From assembly GCF_022815725.1 (NCBI RefSeq), contig NZ_JALGRF010000002.1:682001-746000 (forward strand): a DNA stretch of 64,000 nucleotides, written 5' to 3'. The notes beneath the pieces are model-generated. The model was not told where the DNA came from, did not search any database, and was given only the letters and a program-made list of their open reading frames with translations. The position numbers were made by a program, and so were the translations under genes. This DNA is from Streptomyces sp. APSN-46.1. GTDB lineage: Bacteria > Actinomycetota > Actinomycetes > Streptomycetales > Streptomycetaceae. Shown here piece after piece: positions 17,969-25,801 of the stretch. The stretch's first letter is position 1; each line of letters begins with the position of its first letter.

Positions 17969-19428
17969 GCGCCCCCGCTCACCCTGGTGGCCCCGCCGAT
18001 CCCGGCCACCTCGGCGGTTCAGACCGCCCCACCGGTCCAGACCGCACCGCCGGTCCAGACCGCACCGCCGGTCCCGGCCGCCCCGGTGGTCCCGATCGCC
18101 CCGCCGGTCCAGACCGCACCGGCAGTCCCGATCGCCCCGGTGGTCCGGGTGGTCCTGGCGGGCCCGGTCGCACCGCCAGTGCCGATCGCATCGGCGGTCC
18201 CGATCGTCCCGATCATCCCGATCGTCCCGGTGGTCCCGGTGGTCCCGGTCGCACCGGTGGTCCCGGTCGCACCGGTGGTCCTGGTCGCACCGGTGGTCCT
18301 GGTGGTCCTGGCGGTTCCGGTGGTCCCGGCGGTCCCGATCGCCCCAATCGCCCCGGTGGTCCCGGGCATCCCGGCCGCCCCGGCGGTCCCGGTACCGGCG
18401 GGACCGGCCGGTTCGTCGCCGTGGACGGGGTGCCGCTGCACGTGGTGGTGGAGGGGAGCGGGCCGACCGTCGTCCTCAGCGCCGGGCTCGCCATGGCCTG
18501 GTTCGACTGGGACCCGGTCGCCGCGCTGCTCGCCGCCCGGGGCCGCACCGTCGTCCGCTTCGACCGTCCCGGGCACGGCCTCAGCGCCCCCGCCGCCGTC
18601 CCGCCGAGCGCCGCCGGGGAGGCCCGCCGGATCGCCGGGCTGCTGGACGCGCTGGGCCTGGGGGGCGCACCTGCCACCGTGGTCGGGCACTCCATCGCCG
18701 GATTCCACGCCGAGGCCTTCGCCCGCCTGTACCCGGGGCGCACCGCGGCTCTGGTGCTGGTCGACTCCAGCGTGGAGGAGGACCCCCGTACGCTGCTGTC
18801 CGCCGCCGTGCGCACCGGCGCCGCCCGCGCCCTCGGCCGCGCGGTGACCGCCGCCGGACTCCCGGCCGCGCTCGGGCCCCTGGCCCGGCGTACCGCCGTA
18901 CGGGCCTCCCGGGTCCCGGGGGCTTCCCGCGCCGACGGGGCTTCCCGAGCCGACGGGGCTTCCCGGGCCGACGGGTCCTTCCAGGCCCCCGGTCCCTCCC
19001 GGGCCGGCGGGTCCTCCCGCGCCGACGGGCCTTCCCGCGCCGACGGGTCCTCCCGGGCCGACGGGGGAGACCCGGCCGATCCGGCCGCGCGGGACCTCGT
19101 ACGCCGCTGCTACCGCACCGGCCGGGTCTGGCGGGGAGCCCTGCTGGAGAACTCCCGGTACCCCGACATGGCCGCCGAGGTGCTCGCGCTGCGGGCGGCA
19201 GCGGCCGGGCGCCCGCCGACCGCGCCCGCCTGCGTCCTGGCGGGCTACGACGGCTCCGCGCGCCCCGGCGCCCTGCGCTGGCTCGCCCGTCAGGCGGACC
19301 TGGCCGACCGGCTCGGCGCCCGCTTCGAGGTCGCCGAACCGGCAGGGCACCTGGTCATGCTGGACCGCCCGGACCAGGTGGCCCGGGCGGTCCTCGGAGC
19401 GGGGGAGCTGGGACAGCACCCGGCGTAG
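17965..19428 (+). CDS. Alpha/beta hydrolase with a collagen-like N-terminal repeat arm
   Basis: A 487-residue protein translationally coupled to the DUF998 gene through an ATGA overlap. Residues about 5-148 are Gly-X-Y-like repeats (GPD, GPG, GRTGGP...) without hydrophobic residues. The hydrolase fold starts at '[19 protein letters not shown]' (about 149) and has the nucleophile elbow '[10 protein letters not shown]', an acidic site in 'LVDSSVEED' or '[10 protein letters not shown]', and the His in '[15 protein letters not shown]'. The cap region is interrupted at about 315-370 by 'SRADG' tandem repeats. No signal peptide is seen. The repeat arm has more A/T at third positions than its neighbours, so it may be a recent repeat expansion; if it is not translated, GTG 18419 would start a minimal hydrolase. 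Confidence 0.8.
   Translation: MSAPAHPGGPADPGHLGGSDRPTGPDRTAGPDRTAGPGRPGGPDRPAGPDRTGSPDRPGGPGGPGGPGRTASADRIGGPDRPDHPDRPGGPGGPGRTGGPGRTGGPGRTGGPGGPGGSGGPGGPDRPNRPGGPGHPGRPGGPGTGGTGRFVAVDGVPLHVVVEGSGPTVVLSAGLAMAWFDWDPVAALLAARGRTVVRFDRPGHGLSAPAAVPPSAAGEARRIAGLLDALGLGGAPATVVGHSIAGFHAEAFARLYPGRTAALVLVDSSVEEDPRTLLSAAVRTGAARALGRAVTAAGLPAALGPLARRTAVRASRVPGASRADGASRADGASRADGSFQAPGPSRAGGSSRADGPSRADGSSRADGGDPADPAARDLVRRCYRTGRVWRGALLENSRYPDMAAEVLALRAAAAGRPPTAPACVLAGYDGSARPGALRWLARQADLADRLGARFEVAEPAGHLVMLDRPDQVARAVLGAGELGQHPA
17980..18405 (+). repeat. Collagen-like triplet repeat (N-terminal arm of the hydrolase)
   Basis: About 425 bp of nested repeats built from GGTCC(C/A/T)G units with 9-, 15- and 18-bp periods ('CGCACCGGTGGTCCTGGT' and relatives). 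It has no stop codon in three frames and on the opposite strand gives another Gly-Pro-rich frame, which is what a repeat expansion produces. Confidence 0.85.
18910..19072 (+). repeat. SRADG-encoding tandem repeat inside the hydrolase cap
   Basis: An 18-bp unit (GCTTCCCGAGCCGACGGG and variants) repeated about nine times in frame, encoding (G/S)-S-R-A-D-G. It interrupts the hydrolase domain between the nucleophile and the His region. Confidence 0.85.
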
Positions 19429-19433
19429 CAGAT

Positions 19434-19482
19434 CAGTGGCCAGTGGCCAGTGGCCAGTGGCCAGTGGTCGGGGGTCGGGGGT
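19434..19482. repeat. Seven tandem heptamers between convergent stop codons
   Basis: Four CAGTGGC, one CAGTGGT and two CGGGGGT units in register. The array begins 5 bp after the hydrolase stop and ends at the stop of the CBS gene (19482-19484). Confidence 0.95.
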
Positions 19483-19901
19483 CAGTGCCTGGCGTAGACC
19501 TTCTCGACGAAGCCCGCGATCTGGTCCTCCGAAAGGTGCTGGGCCAGGTCGGCCTCGCTGATCATGCCGACGAGCCTCTTGTCCCTGATCACCGGAAGCC
19601 GCTTGATCTGGTGGCTCTCCATCTCGTCCAGCACCTCGGACACGTCCGCGTTCGCGTCGATCCAGCGCGGAGTGCCCTGACACAGCTCACCGCAGGTGAC
19701 CTTCGCCGGGTCCTGGCCCTTGGCCACACAGCCCACAACGATGTCGCGGTCGGTGACGATGCCGCACAGCCGTTCCGCGGCGTCGCTGACGGGCAGGGCG
19801 CCCACATTGAGGCGGGCCATCAGCTGAGCGGCCCGGTCCAGCGTCTCGGTGGCGGGGATCCACTGGGCCCCGGGGTGCATGATGTCTGCGGCGGTGGTCA
19901 T
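19482..19901 (-). CDS. Two-CBS-domain protein
   Basis: A 139-residue soluble protein consisting of a tandem CBS pair (Bateman module). CBS1 runs from '[20 protein letters not shown]' to '[13 protein letters not shown]', CBS2 from '[17 protein letters not shown]' to '[12 protein letters not shown]'. These modules bind adenine nucleotides and sense energy or redox state; stand-alone actinobacterial pairs of this type are commonly stress-related. There is a Cys in the inter-CBS segment ('[10 protein letters not shown]'). The start ATG 19901 is preceded by a strong AGGAGGT site. It is a single-gene unit; the 183 bp downstream of the DUF305 gene on its upstream side shows nothing else. Confidence 0.92.
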   Translation of the reverse strand: MTTAADIMHPGAQWIPATETLDRAAQLMARLNVGALPVSDAAERLCGIVTDRDIVVGCVAKGQDPAKVTCGELCQGTPRWIDANADVSEVLDEMESHQIKRLPVIRDKRLVGMISEADLAQHLSEDQIAGFVEKVYARH

Positions 19902-20084
19902 CGTTTAACCTCCTGAGCTCGCCGTTCGGGCCGGACGCGGAAGCGCCCGGCCCGGCGCCCCCTCGCGATGCGGCCGTTCGGCCCCACGCCGCAGGCAGGC
20001 GGCCCCGTGCGGCGGACGGCCGCGGTGGAGCACACGCCCGTACGGGTGAGAGGGCGCCTCCCACCACCGTACGAGCGTGTCCCG

Positions 20085-20861
20085 TCACCCGCGCGGCGCG
20101 GCCCCGCGCTGCTTCAGCATGTCGGCCATCAGGGTGAGCTCCGACTGCTGCGCCTCGACCATGCCCTGGGCCAGCGCCCGCTCGGCCGGGGTCGCGCACT
20201 GGCGCGCGCAGCCCTGGGCCATCGCGACGCCGCCCTTGTGGTGGTCGGTCATGAGCTGGAGGTAGAGAACCTCCGCGTCGCGGCCGTCGGCGGAGCCCAG
20301 CCCTGCGAGCTCCTCCTTGGTGGCCATGCCGGGCATCAGCGCGCCGGGCTTGGCGGCACCCATGTCATGACCCTGATGTCCGCCGGATTCCATCCAGGAC
20401 ATGGGCGGCTCGTCCGCGACCACCTTCGGCAGCCCCCACAGGTCCAGCCAGCCCAGCAGCATGCCCCGCTGGTTGGCCTGGGTGTTGGCGATGTCGTAGG
20501 CGAGGCTCCGTACCGGCTCGTCCTGCGTGCGGTCGCGCACGATGAAGGACATCTCCACCGCCTGCTGGTGGTGCACCGCCATGTCCCGGGCGAAGCCGGC
20601 GTCCGGCGAGTAGAGCCCGGGCGCGCGGGACGACGTACCGGACGCCCGGTCGCCGCCGCCGCTGTCGCTCGCGGCCGTGACCGTGGCGCCCACCGCGAAC
20701 AGCAGCGCGAGCGCGACGGCCGAGCCCGCGACCCAGTACGTACGGTGCGAGCGGCTGTCGGGCCGGCTCGCCCCGTCCGGCCCGTCCGGCCCGTCCGGCC
20801 CGTCCGGCCCGTCCGGCCCGTCCGGCCCGTCCGGCCGGCTCGACCCGTCCGACCCGGTCAC
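20085..20861 (-). CDS. DUF305 membrane-anchored protein
   Basis: A 258-residue protein starting at GTG 20861, which overlaps the TGA of the upstream DUF3105 gene (GTGA), giving translational coupling. It begins with a 'GPDGPDGPDG' repeat arm encoded by seven exact 9-bp units, then one membrane helix ('YWVAGSAVALALLFAVGATV'). The extracytoplasmic DUF305 domain is His/Met-rich: 'DAGFARDMAVHHQQAVEMS', 'SGGHQGHDM', 'LMTDHHKGGVAMAQ'. DUF305 is a ferritin-like four-helix fold with paired His that suggest metal binding; many lie near copper genes. Its partnering with DUF3105 is common in actinobacteria. Precise function is unknown. Confidence 0.9.
   Translation of the reverse strand: MTGSDGSSRPDGPDGPDGPDGPDGPDGPDGASRPDSRSHRTYWVAGSAVALALLFAVGATVTAASDSGGGDRASGTSSRAPGLYSPDAGFARDMAVHHQQAVEMSFIVRDRTQDEPVRSLAYDIANTQANQRGMLLGWLDLWGLPKVVADEPPMSWMESGGHQGHDMGAAKPGALMPGMATKEELAGLGSADGRDAEVLYLQLMTDHHKGGVAMAQGCARQCATPAERALAQGMVEAQQSELTLMADMLKQRGAAPRG
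20772..20834. repeat. Seven exact 9-bp repeats in the DUF305 N-terminal arm
   Basis: The unit CCCGTCCGG is repeated seven times and encodes Gly-Pro-Asp triplets on the minus strand. Confidence 0.95.
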
Positions 20862-21508
20862 TTGTCGGCCAGCCCGTTCGTGCAGGCCGCGCCCGGCTCG
20901 GGGGTCTGCGGGCCCTGCACGTACTTGGTGAAGAACTGCGCGACCCGGGGATCGGAGGCGTTGTCCACCGTCAGCTGCTTGCCCCACGCGCTGAGCATGA
21001 TCGCGCCGGTCTGCTCCTTGACCGGGCTCATCAGCGTGTACGGGGTCTTGCCCACCGTCTCGGCGAGCTTGTCCAGGTCGCCCTGGGCGGCCTTCTCGTT
21101 GTACGTCACCCAGACCGCGCCGTGCTCCAGCGAGTGCACGGCGTTCACCTCGGGGATCGGGTTCTTGTACACGTCGCCGTTGCAGTTCATCCAGCGCGGG
21201 TTGTGGTCCCCGCCGACCGGCGGGTTCATCTCGTACTTCACCGGGGTCTCGACGTGCTTGCGGCCCAGGTCCTTGGCCTCCCAGGTCTGCTCGCCGTTGA
21301 CCGGCGCCTTGCGGGCCGCCTCGGCATCCTTCTCCTTCTGCTTCTGGTCGATCAGCACCCAGGCGCCGAAGCCGATCAGCCCGGCGACGACGGCCGAGGA
21401 GACCGTGATCGCGATGATCTTGTTACGCCGGTCGCGTGCCTTTTCGGCGCGGCGCATCTCGGCTATGCGCGCCTGGCGGGAGGTGTCCTGCGGGGTCTTG
21501 CCGGCCAT
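20858..21508 (-). CDS. DUF3105 membrane-anchored protein
   Basis: A 216-residue protein with a basic cytosolic N-terminus ('RIAEMRRAEKARDRRNK'), one membrane helix ('IIAITVSSAVVAGLIGFGAWVLI') and an extracytoplasmic DUF3105 domain with the hallmark 'YEMNPPVGGDHNPRWMNC' and 'AVHSLEHGAVWVTY'. Conserved His and Cys suggest a metal site, but the family role is not known. It is first in a two-gene coupled unit with the DUF305 gene. The next gene upstream, on the same strand with a 72-bp gap, encodes a Gly-His repeat protein and may belong to the same unit. Confidence 0.92.
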   Translation of the reverse strand: MAGKTPQDTSRQARIAEMRRAEKARDRRNKIIAITVSSAVVAGLIGFGAWVLIDQKQKEKDAEAARKAPVNGEQTWEAKDLGRKHVETPVKYEMNPPVGGDHNPRWMNCNGDVYKNPIPEVNAVHSLEHGAVWVTYNEKAAQGDLDKLAETVGKTPYTLMSPVKEQTGAIMLSAWGKQLTVDNASDPRVAQFFTKYVQGPQTPEPGAACTNGLADK

Positions 21509-21580
21509 GTGCCCGTATTCCTTCTGCTGAGGGGGGTGGAGGGGGTGGATCCGGTGGAGCGCGGTACGGCGCCGGACCGG

Positions 21581-22072
21581 TCAGGTCCGCAGCACTTGCA
21601 GGGCGTGGAGGTCGGGGGCGCGCGCGAGGGTCCCGGGCGGCCGGTTCCACCCCGTTCGCGCGGGGCGCACCAGGACCGCCGGCCCGGCCCCCGCCACGGC
21701 GACGGCGGGCGTCGGGGCGGGCAGCACCGCGGGGCTCACGTGCGGGCGGGCGGAGCAGCCCGGAAGGTCGTGGGGGACGTCGCAGACGACGTGCGCCACC
21801 ACCGTGGCGGCCGTCACCGTCACCGCGTCCGGATGATGGGTATGGGTATGGGCCTGGGCATGGACCTCACCGTGTCCGGTCCCGTGCCCGGTCCCGTGCC
21901 CGGTCCCGTGCCCGGTCCCGTGCCCGGCCGCGGCCCCGGGCCGCGCGCACAGGAGCAACGCGCCGAACAGCACCCCGAAGGCCAGCAGCAGCAGCGCGGC
22001 ACGCCGAGGGCACGCACGAAGGGCGGGACGCCCCCGGCCCCCGCTGTCCGCCCGACACTCCCAGCCCCCCAT
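21581..22072 (-). CDS. His-rich exported protein with HGTG repeats
   Basis: A 163-residue protein of unknown function. After a basic start there is a signal-like helix ('RRAALLLLAFGVLFGALLLCA'), then five tandem HGTG-type units and 'HTHTHHPD', that is, about ten histidines within 30 residues, followed by a Val/Pro/Ala-rich tail with two Cys ('VCDVPHDLPGCSA'). The repeat is encoded by 12-bp DNA units (GTGCCCGGTCCC). The histidine run suggests metal binding at the envelope, in keeping with the adjacent DUF3105/DUF305 pair. The start ATG 22072 diverges from glnA2. Since no homologous family is recognised, I rate this on coding pattern and context. Confidence 0.6.
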   Translation of the reverse strand: MGGWECRADSGGRGRPALRACPRRAALLLLAFGVLFGALLLCARPGAAAGHGTGHGTGHGTGHGTGHGEVHAQAHTHTHHPDAVTVTAATVVAHVVCDVPHDLPGCSARPHVSPAVLPAPTPAVAVAGAGPAVLVRPARTGWNRPPGTLARAPDLHALQVLRT

Positions 22073-22245
22073 GGGCGCAGATGGTAATGCTCATGACCGA
22101 CCCGAGGTCAGTGCGGGGTGCCACGAGCTTTCCCGGGTGCGTAATGTGGCGGAAACCACGGCTGGCGATACTGGGCCCGCCCGACTGTGCCCCCCGATCC
22201 CCCCGGCAGTGGTGCACAGGCCGTCTGAACTGCGAGGATGAAGGC

Positions 22246-23607
22246 ATGGACAAGCAGCAGGAATTCGTCCTCCGGACGCTCGAGGAGCGCGACATCCGCT
22301 TCGTGCGCCTGTGGTTCACCGACGTACTGGGCTTCCTCAAGTCCGTCGCGGTCGCACCGGCGGAACTGGAGCAGGCCTTCGACGAGGGCATCGGCTTCGA
22401 CGGCTCCGCGATCGAGGGCTTCGCGCGGGTCTACGAGTCCGACATGATCGCCAAGCCGGACCCGAGCACCTTCCAGATACTGCCGTGGCGCGCCGAGGCC
22501 CCCGGGACCGCCCGGATGTTCTGCGACATCCTGATGCCGGACGGCTCGCCGTCCTTCGCGGACCCGCGCTACGTGCTCAAGCGCATCCTGGCCAAGACCT
22601 CCGACCTGGGCTTCACCTTCTACACCCACCCGGAGATCGAGTTCTTCCTACTGAAGGACAAGCCGCTGGACGGATCCCGTCCGGTTCCGGCGGACAACTC
22701 CGGCTACTTCGACCACACCCCGCAGAACGTGGGCATGGACTTCCGCCGCCAGGCGATCACCATGCTCGAATCCATGGGCATCTCCGTCGAATTCAGCCAC
22801 CACGAGGGCGCCCCGGGCCAGCAGGAGATCGACCTCCGCTACGCCGACGCGCTCTCCACGGCCGACAACATCATGACCTTCCGCCTGGTCATGAAGCAGG
22901 TCGCGCTGGAACAGGGCGTCCAGGCCACCTTCATGCCGAAGCCGTTCTCCGAGTACCCGGGCTCCGGCATGCACACCCACCTCTCCCTCTTCGAGGGCGA
23001 CCGCAACGCCTTCTACGAGTCGGGCGCCGAGTACCAGCTGTCCAAGGTCGGCCGCTCCTTCATCGCGGGCCTCCTGCGCCACGCGGCGGAGACGGCGGCG
23101 GTCACCAACCAGTGGGTCAACTCCTACAAGCGCATCTGGGGCGGCTCCTCCCGCACGGCCGGCTCCGGCGGCGAGGCCCCCTCGTACATCTGCTGGGGCC
23201 ACAACAACCGCTCGGCCCTGATCCGCGTCCCGATGTACAAGCCGGGCAAGACCGGCTCCTCGCGCGTCGAGGTCCGCTCGATCGACTCCGGCGCGAACCC
23301 GTACCTCACGTACGCCGTCCTCCTGGCCGCCGGCCTGAAGGGCATCGAGGAGGGCTACGAACTCCCGGCGGGCGCCGACGACGACGTCTGGGCCCTCTCC
23401 GACGCCGAACGCCGCGCGATGGGCATCGAACCCCTCCCGCAGAACCTCGGCGAGGCCATCTCCCTCATGGAACGCAGCGAACTGGTCGCCGAAACCCTCG
23501 GCGAACACGTCTTCGACTTCTTCCTGCGCAACAAGAAGCAGGAGTGGGAGGAATACCGCTCGGAGGTCACCGCCTTCGAACTCCGCAAAAACCTCCCGGT
23601 CCTGTAA
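22246..23607 (+). CDS. glnA2: GlnA2-type glutamine synthetase-like ligase (gamma-glutamylpolyamine synthetase)
   Basis: A 453-residue type I glutamine synthetase fold. The metal and ATP sites are visible: 'EGIGFDGSAIEGFARV', 'THPEIEFFLL', 'SHHEGAPGQQEIDLRYADAL', 'SGMHTHLSL', 'NRSALIRVP' and 'RVEVRSIDSGANPYL'. The C-terminal 'NLY' adenylylation loop of true GlnA is missing: the corresponding stretch reads 'DDVWALSDAERRAMG', so control by the nearby GlnE is not expected. From published work on S. coelicolor, GlnA2 of this lineage glutamylates polyamines rather than making glutamine; I infer the same here from locus and sequence. The ATG 22246 follows GAGG at 22234. A long perfect hairpin terminates the gene. 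Confidence 0.93.
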   Translation: MDKQQEFVLRTLEERDIRFVRLWFTDVLGFLKSVAVAPAELEQAFDEGIGFDGSAIEGFARVYESDMIAKPDPSTFQILPWRAEAPGTARMFCDILMPDGSPSFADPRYVLKRILAKTSDLGFTFYTHPEIEFFLLKDKPLDGSRPVPADNSGYFDHTPQNVGMDFRRQAITMLESMGISVEFSHHEGAPGQQEIDLRYADALSTADNIMTFRLVMKQVALEQGVQATFMPKPFSEYPGSGMHTHLSLFEGDRNAFYESGAEYQLSKVGRSFIAGLLRHAAETAAVTNQWVNSYKRIWGGSSRTAGSGGEAPSYICWGHNNRSALIRVPMYKPGKTGSSRVEVRSIDSGANPYLTYAVLLAAGLKGIEEGYELPAGADDDVWALSDAERRAMGIEPLPQNLGEAISLMERSELVAETLGEHVFDFFLRNKKQEWEEYRSEVTAFELRKNLPVL

Positions 23608-23641
23608 CACCAGGTCGAAGCCCCTGCGGGCCGCGCACGGC

Positions 23642-23678
23642 ACTCCGGGCCGGTGGTCAATGACCACCGGCCCGGAGT
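23642..23678 (+). terminator. glnA2 terminator hairpin
   Basis: Perfect 18-bp inverted repeat (ACTCCGGGCCGGTGGTCA and its complement) around a single central base at 23660, 35 bp after the glnA2 stop. There is no U-tract, as is usual in this GC class. Confidence 0.85.
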
Positions 23679-23753
23679 CGTCTCACTGGCCCTGGGCCGT
23701 CTGTGGGCCGTCCGACGCGGAACCCGAGGCCTTGTAGACCCGGCGCAACCACC

Positions 23754-23816
23754 ACCTACGGCGAGGCGATCGGGCGGGACGAGGACGGCTGGAACACCTT
23801 CCTCACCATTGGCTGA
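23754..23816 (+). pseudogene. Possible remnant of a gene 3' end
   Basis: In the otherwise empty 250 bp after the glnA2 terminator, one frame reads 'TYGEAIGRDEDGWNTFLTIG' and a stop at 23814-23816. It has protein-like composition but no start or ribosome site upstream, so it may be the relic of a lost gene. The rest of 23679-23930 shows nothing convincing apart from short GTCAGGCC direct repeats near 23878-23910. Confidence 0.25.
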
Positions 23817-23930
23817 CCACACAGTCCGTACGCGGGGCTTAGGCCGTTTCTTTCGGACCATGGAGAATCGGCCTCCGTGTCAGGCCGGAGGGGACTGTTG
23901 TCAGGCCTGAGGAAGAAGAAGGGGGCTGGC

Positions 23931-24275
23931 GTGGGGCTCGTCATGGAACTTCGGCGTGGGGTCTCCGCGTCTAGGACGGGGCGAAAGGCCGGGCCGGTGC
24001 CAGCGACAGGGGTGCTGGAGCGGCTCGTCGTCGACGAGTTCTGGGTGGCCATTCGGAGGCTCGGCCAGCACCGACTGCCCACTTTCGCCGGCATCGATCC
24101 GTACGGGGACACCGTTCTGCGCGGTGAGGCCGTGGACCAGATGGTGCGGGAGCTGGAAGGTTCGGATTTCGCTCGGCTGACGAGTGCCGAGCGTGAGGTC
24201 ATGGTGACAGTGTTGGCCTGGGGCCTTCGGTGCCGTGCCGACCGGGACCTGCGGATTGCCTTCTCGGGCGATTAG
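23931..24275 (+). CDS. Small soluble protein of unknown function
   Basis: About 114 residues from GTG 23931 (AAGGGGG ribosome site) or 110 from ATG 23943. The basic N-terminus ('MELRRGVSASRTGRKAGP') is followed by an amphipathic helical region, 'LERLVVDEFWVAIRRLGQHRLPTFAGID' and 'DQMVRELEGSDFARLTSAEREVMVTVLAWGLRCRADRDLRIAFSGD'-like in composition, rich in charged residues with no membrane segment. I do not recognise a family. It lies 53 bp upstream of a gamma-glutamylcyclotransferase-like gene on the same strand, so the two may form a transcription unit. GC3 is somewhat lower than in neighbouring housekeeping genes, consistent with an accessory gene. Confidence 0.55.
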   Translation: MGLVMELRRGVSASRTGRKAGPVPATGVLERLVVDEFWVAIRRLGQHRLPTFAGIDPYGDTVLRGEAVDQMVRELEGSDFARLTSAEREVMVTVLAWGLRCRADRDLRIAFSGD

Positions 24276-24328
24276 CCCTTCGGCGTGCTGGCGGAGAGTG
24301 GTCGCTTCCGGGTGCGAGCGTGGGGCGG

Positions 24329-24985
24329 GTGAGCGTACGCGCGGTGGAAGCGGCTCGTATCGACGGGACTGCGCCTGAGCTGATCTGGTACACGTCATAC
24401 GGCTCGAACATGCACATGGCCCGCTTAGCCTTCTACATGGCCGGGGGCACTCCTCCGGGTGCCTCGCGCAGGTATCCCGGATGCCGTGACCGCCGTGCGC
24501 CGGAGCGGTCGGTGCCCGTTGAGCTGCGAGGGCGGCTGTACTTCGCCACGGAGTCTCCGGTGTGGACGGGCGGCAGGGGCTTCTACGATCCGACGGCGCG
24601 GGGCCGAGTGCGCGCACGCGCCCACCTGGTGACGGCGCAGCAGTTTTCCGACATCGTCGCCCAGGAGATGTACCGGGAGCCCGGGGCCGACGTCGATCTC
24701 ACCGAGGTCCTGCGTTCGGGGCGGGACGTATTGGGGCCGGGCCGGTACGAGACGCTGATCTGTTCGGGCGCTCTGGAAGGAATCCCGCTGCTGACCTTCA
24801 CGGCACCCTGGGCCATGGGCGAAGTGGACTGGGTCAAGCCGTCCGCCGCCTACGTGAAGCATCTCGCGGCGGGCATGTTGGAGTCCGGCCCCTGGAACGA
24901 GCGGTCCATTGCCGGCTACCTCTCGGAATGCCCAGGCGCGGCAGGTCATTGGAGCGCCGAACAGATCACGGATCTCCTGACATGA
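24329..24985 (+). CDS. Gamma-glutamylcyclotransferase-like protein (often labelled histone deacetylase)
   Basis: A 218-residue protein beginning at GTG 24329. 'IWYTSYGSNMHMARL' near the N-terminus is the YGSN phosphate-loop motif of the gamma-glutamylcyclotransferase (BtrG/AIG2) fold. It is followed by 'ELRGRLYFATESPVWTGGRGFYDP' and 'RVRARAHLVTAQQFSDIVAQEMY', with a late 'LTFTAPW'. From memory, database entries for close relatives carry the label 'histone deacetylase', but no HDAC metal motif is visible, so I consider that label wrong. A plausible reaction is release of 5-oxoproline from a gamma-glutamyl compound; the substrate is not known. Its position one gene away from glnA2, which forms gamma-glutamyl compounds, is suggestive but unproven. 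Confidence 0.75.
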   Translation: MSVRAVEAARIDGTAPELIWYTSYGSNMHMARLAFYMAGGTPPGASRRYPGCRDRRAPERSVPVELRGRLYFATESPVWTGGRGFYDPTARGRVRARAHLVTAQQFSDIVAQEMYREPGADVDLTEVLRSGRDVLGPGRYETLICSGALEGIPLLTFTAPWAMGEVDWVKPSAAYVKHLAAGMLESGPWNERSIAGYLSECPGAAGHWSAEQITDLLT

Positions 24986-25012
24986 CGTCCGCCTGACACT
25001 GCCAGGCGTGAG

Positions 25013-25672
25013 TTAAGCCGTCTCCGCCTCGCGGGGGAATTCGCCCACCCCGCGCAGGAGCTCGAAGAGGGCTGTGGAGGTGGTGGCGAGGCCGTTGGCG
25101 CCGGAGGTGAGGATGTCGGGCTTCCAGGTTTGCGTGGCGGTGGAGTAGATGAACACCGGGACGCTGTCCCCCCGCGCGCGGAGTGCCTTGGCCAGCTTCA
25201 GGCCCGCGTCCTGGTGGAAGGTGCCGTCCTCGTCGCGGCCCATGTCGGAGAGGACGGCGTCGAACGGGGGTGTCGGCGCCGACAGGGCCGTGAGGGCCTC
25301 GCGTGTCGACGTGACCTGGACCACCTCCACGCCCAGGGCCTCCAGCTGGGCCGCCTCGTAGGCATTGTTCGACGGGTTGTCGTCCACCCAGAGGATCCGT
25401 CGCAGGAGGGGCACGGGAAGCGATTCGAGATCTGAAGTGGAGGGGGAGGAGGTGCTGACCGAGGCCAGTTTGCCCTGGATGTCCGTCGTGGTCCGCAGGA
25501 GCTTGTCCGAGATCTCCTGGACCGTCAGCTCCGCCGCGCCCACCTTCACGGTGAATCCCCGGGATTTGATGATGCCCTCGATGACGGGGAGCAGCCGCCA
25601 CAGCGCCAGGCCGGCGATGAGCGGCCACGCCAGGGCCGTCAGCGCGTCGATCAGGTCTGCGGTGTCCTGCAT
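25013..25672 (-). CDS. Membrane-anchored receiver-like protein
   Basis: A 219-residue protein from ATG 25672 (AGGGGG ribosome site). An N-terminal helix ('ALTALAWPLIAGLALWRLLPVI') anchors it, then a short helical linker ('ELTVQEISDKLLRTTTDIQGKL') leads to a CheY-like receiver domain (about 90-205). The acidic pair is in 'RILWVDDNPSNN' and the phospho-acceptor Asp in 'FDAVLSDMGRDEDG'; 'VFIYSTA' supplies the Ser/Thr. The invariant Lys before the last helix is not seen ('ANGLATTSTALFELL'), so phosphorylation may be weak or absent. There is no output domain and no adjacent histidine kinase. It may act as a phosphate-independent membrane adaptor. Confidence 0.75.
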   Translation of the reverse strand: MQDTADLIDALTALAWPLIAGLALWRLLPVIEGIIKSRGFTVKVGAAELTVQEISDKLLRTTTDIQGKLASVSTSSPSTSDLESLPVPLLRRILWVDDNPSNNAYEAAQLEALGVEVVQVTSTREALTALSAPTPPFDAVLSDMGRDEDGTFHQDAGLKLAKALRARGDSVPVFIYSTATQTWKPDILTSGANGLATTSTALFELLRGVGEFPREAETA

Positions 25673-25694
25673 CACGCCCCCTGGTGCCGTCGAG

Positions 25695-25728
25695 GAGTCG
25701 GAGTCGGAGTTTGAGTCGGAGTCGGGGT
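25695..25728. repeat. GAGTCG hexamer repeat upstream of the receiver gene
   Basis: Five imperfect GAGTCG units just upstream of the receiver gene's ribosome site, in the 129-bp gap behind the first PIG-L gene. Confidence 0.8.
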
Positions 25729-25801
25729 GATCGTCGCACCTCGCCGGTCCGAGGACCGGCTCGGCGCGCGCGAAGGCCGGCCGCAACGCCCCCACGCCGC
25801 C

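Noticed and set aside
17980..18405. CRISPR-like array
   Set aside because: Units are short, nested and variable with no unique spacers, and the frame continues into the hydrolase; it is a coding tandem repeat.
23653..23910. Small gene on the plus strand after glnA2
   Set aside because: It starts inside the terminator hairpin and has no ribosome site or recognisable composition.
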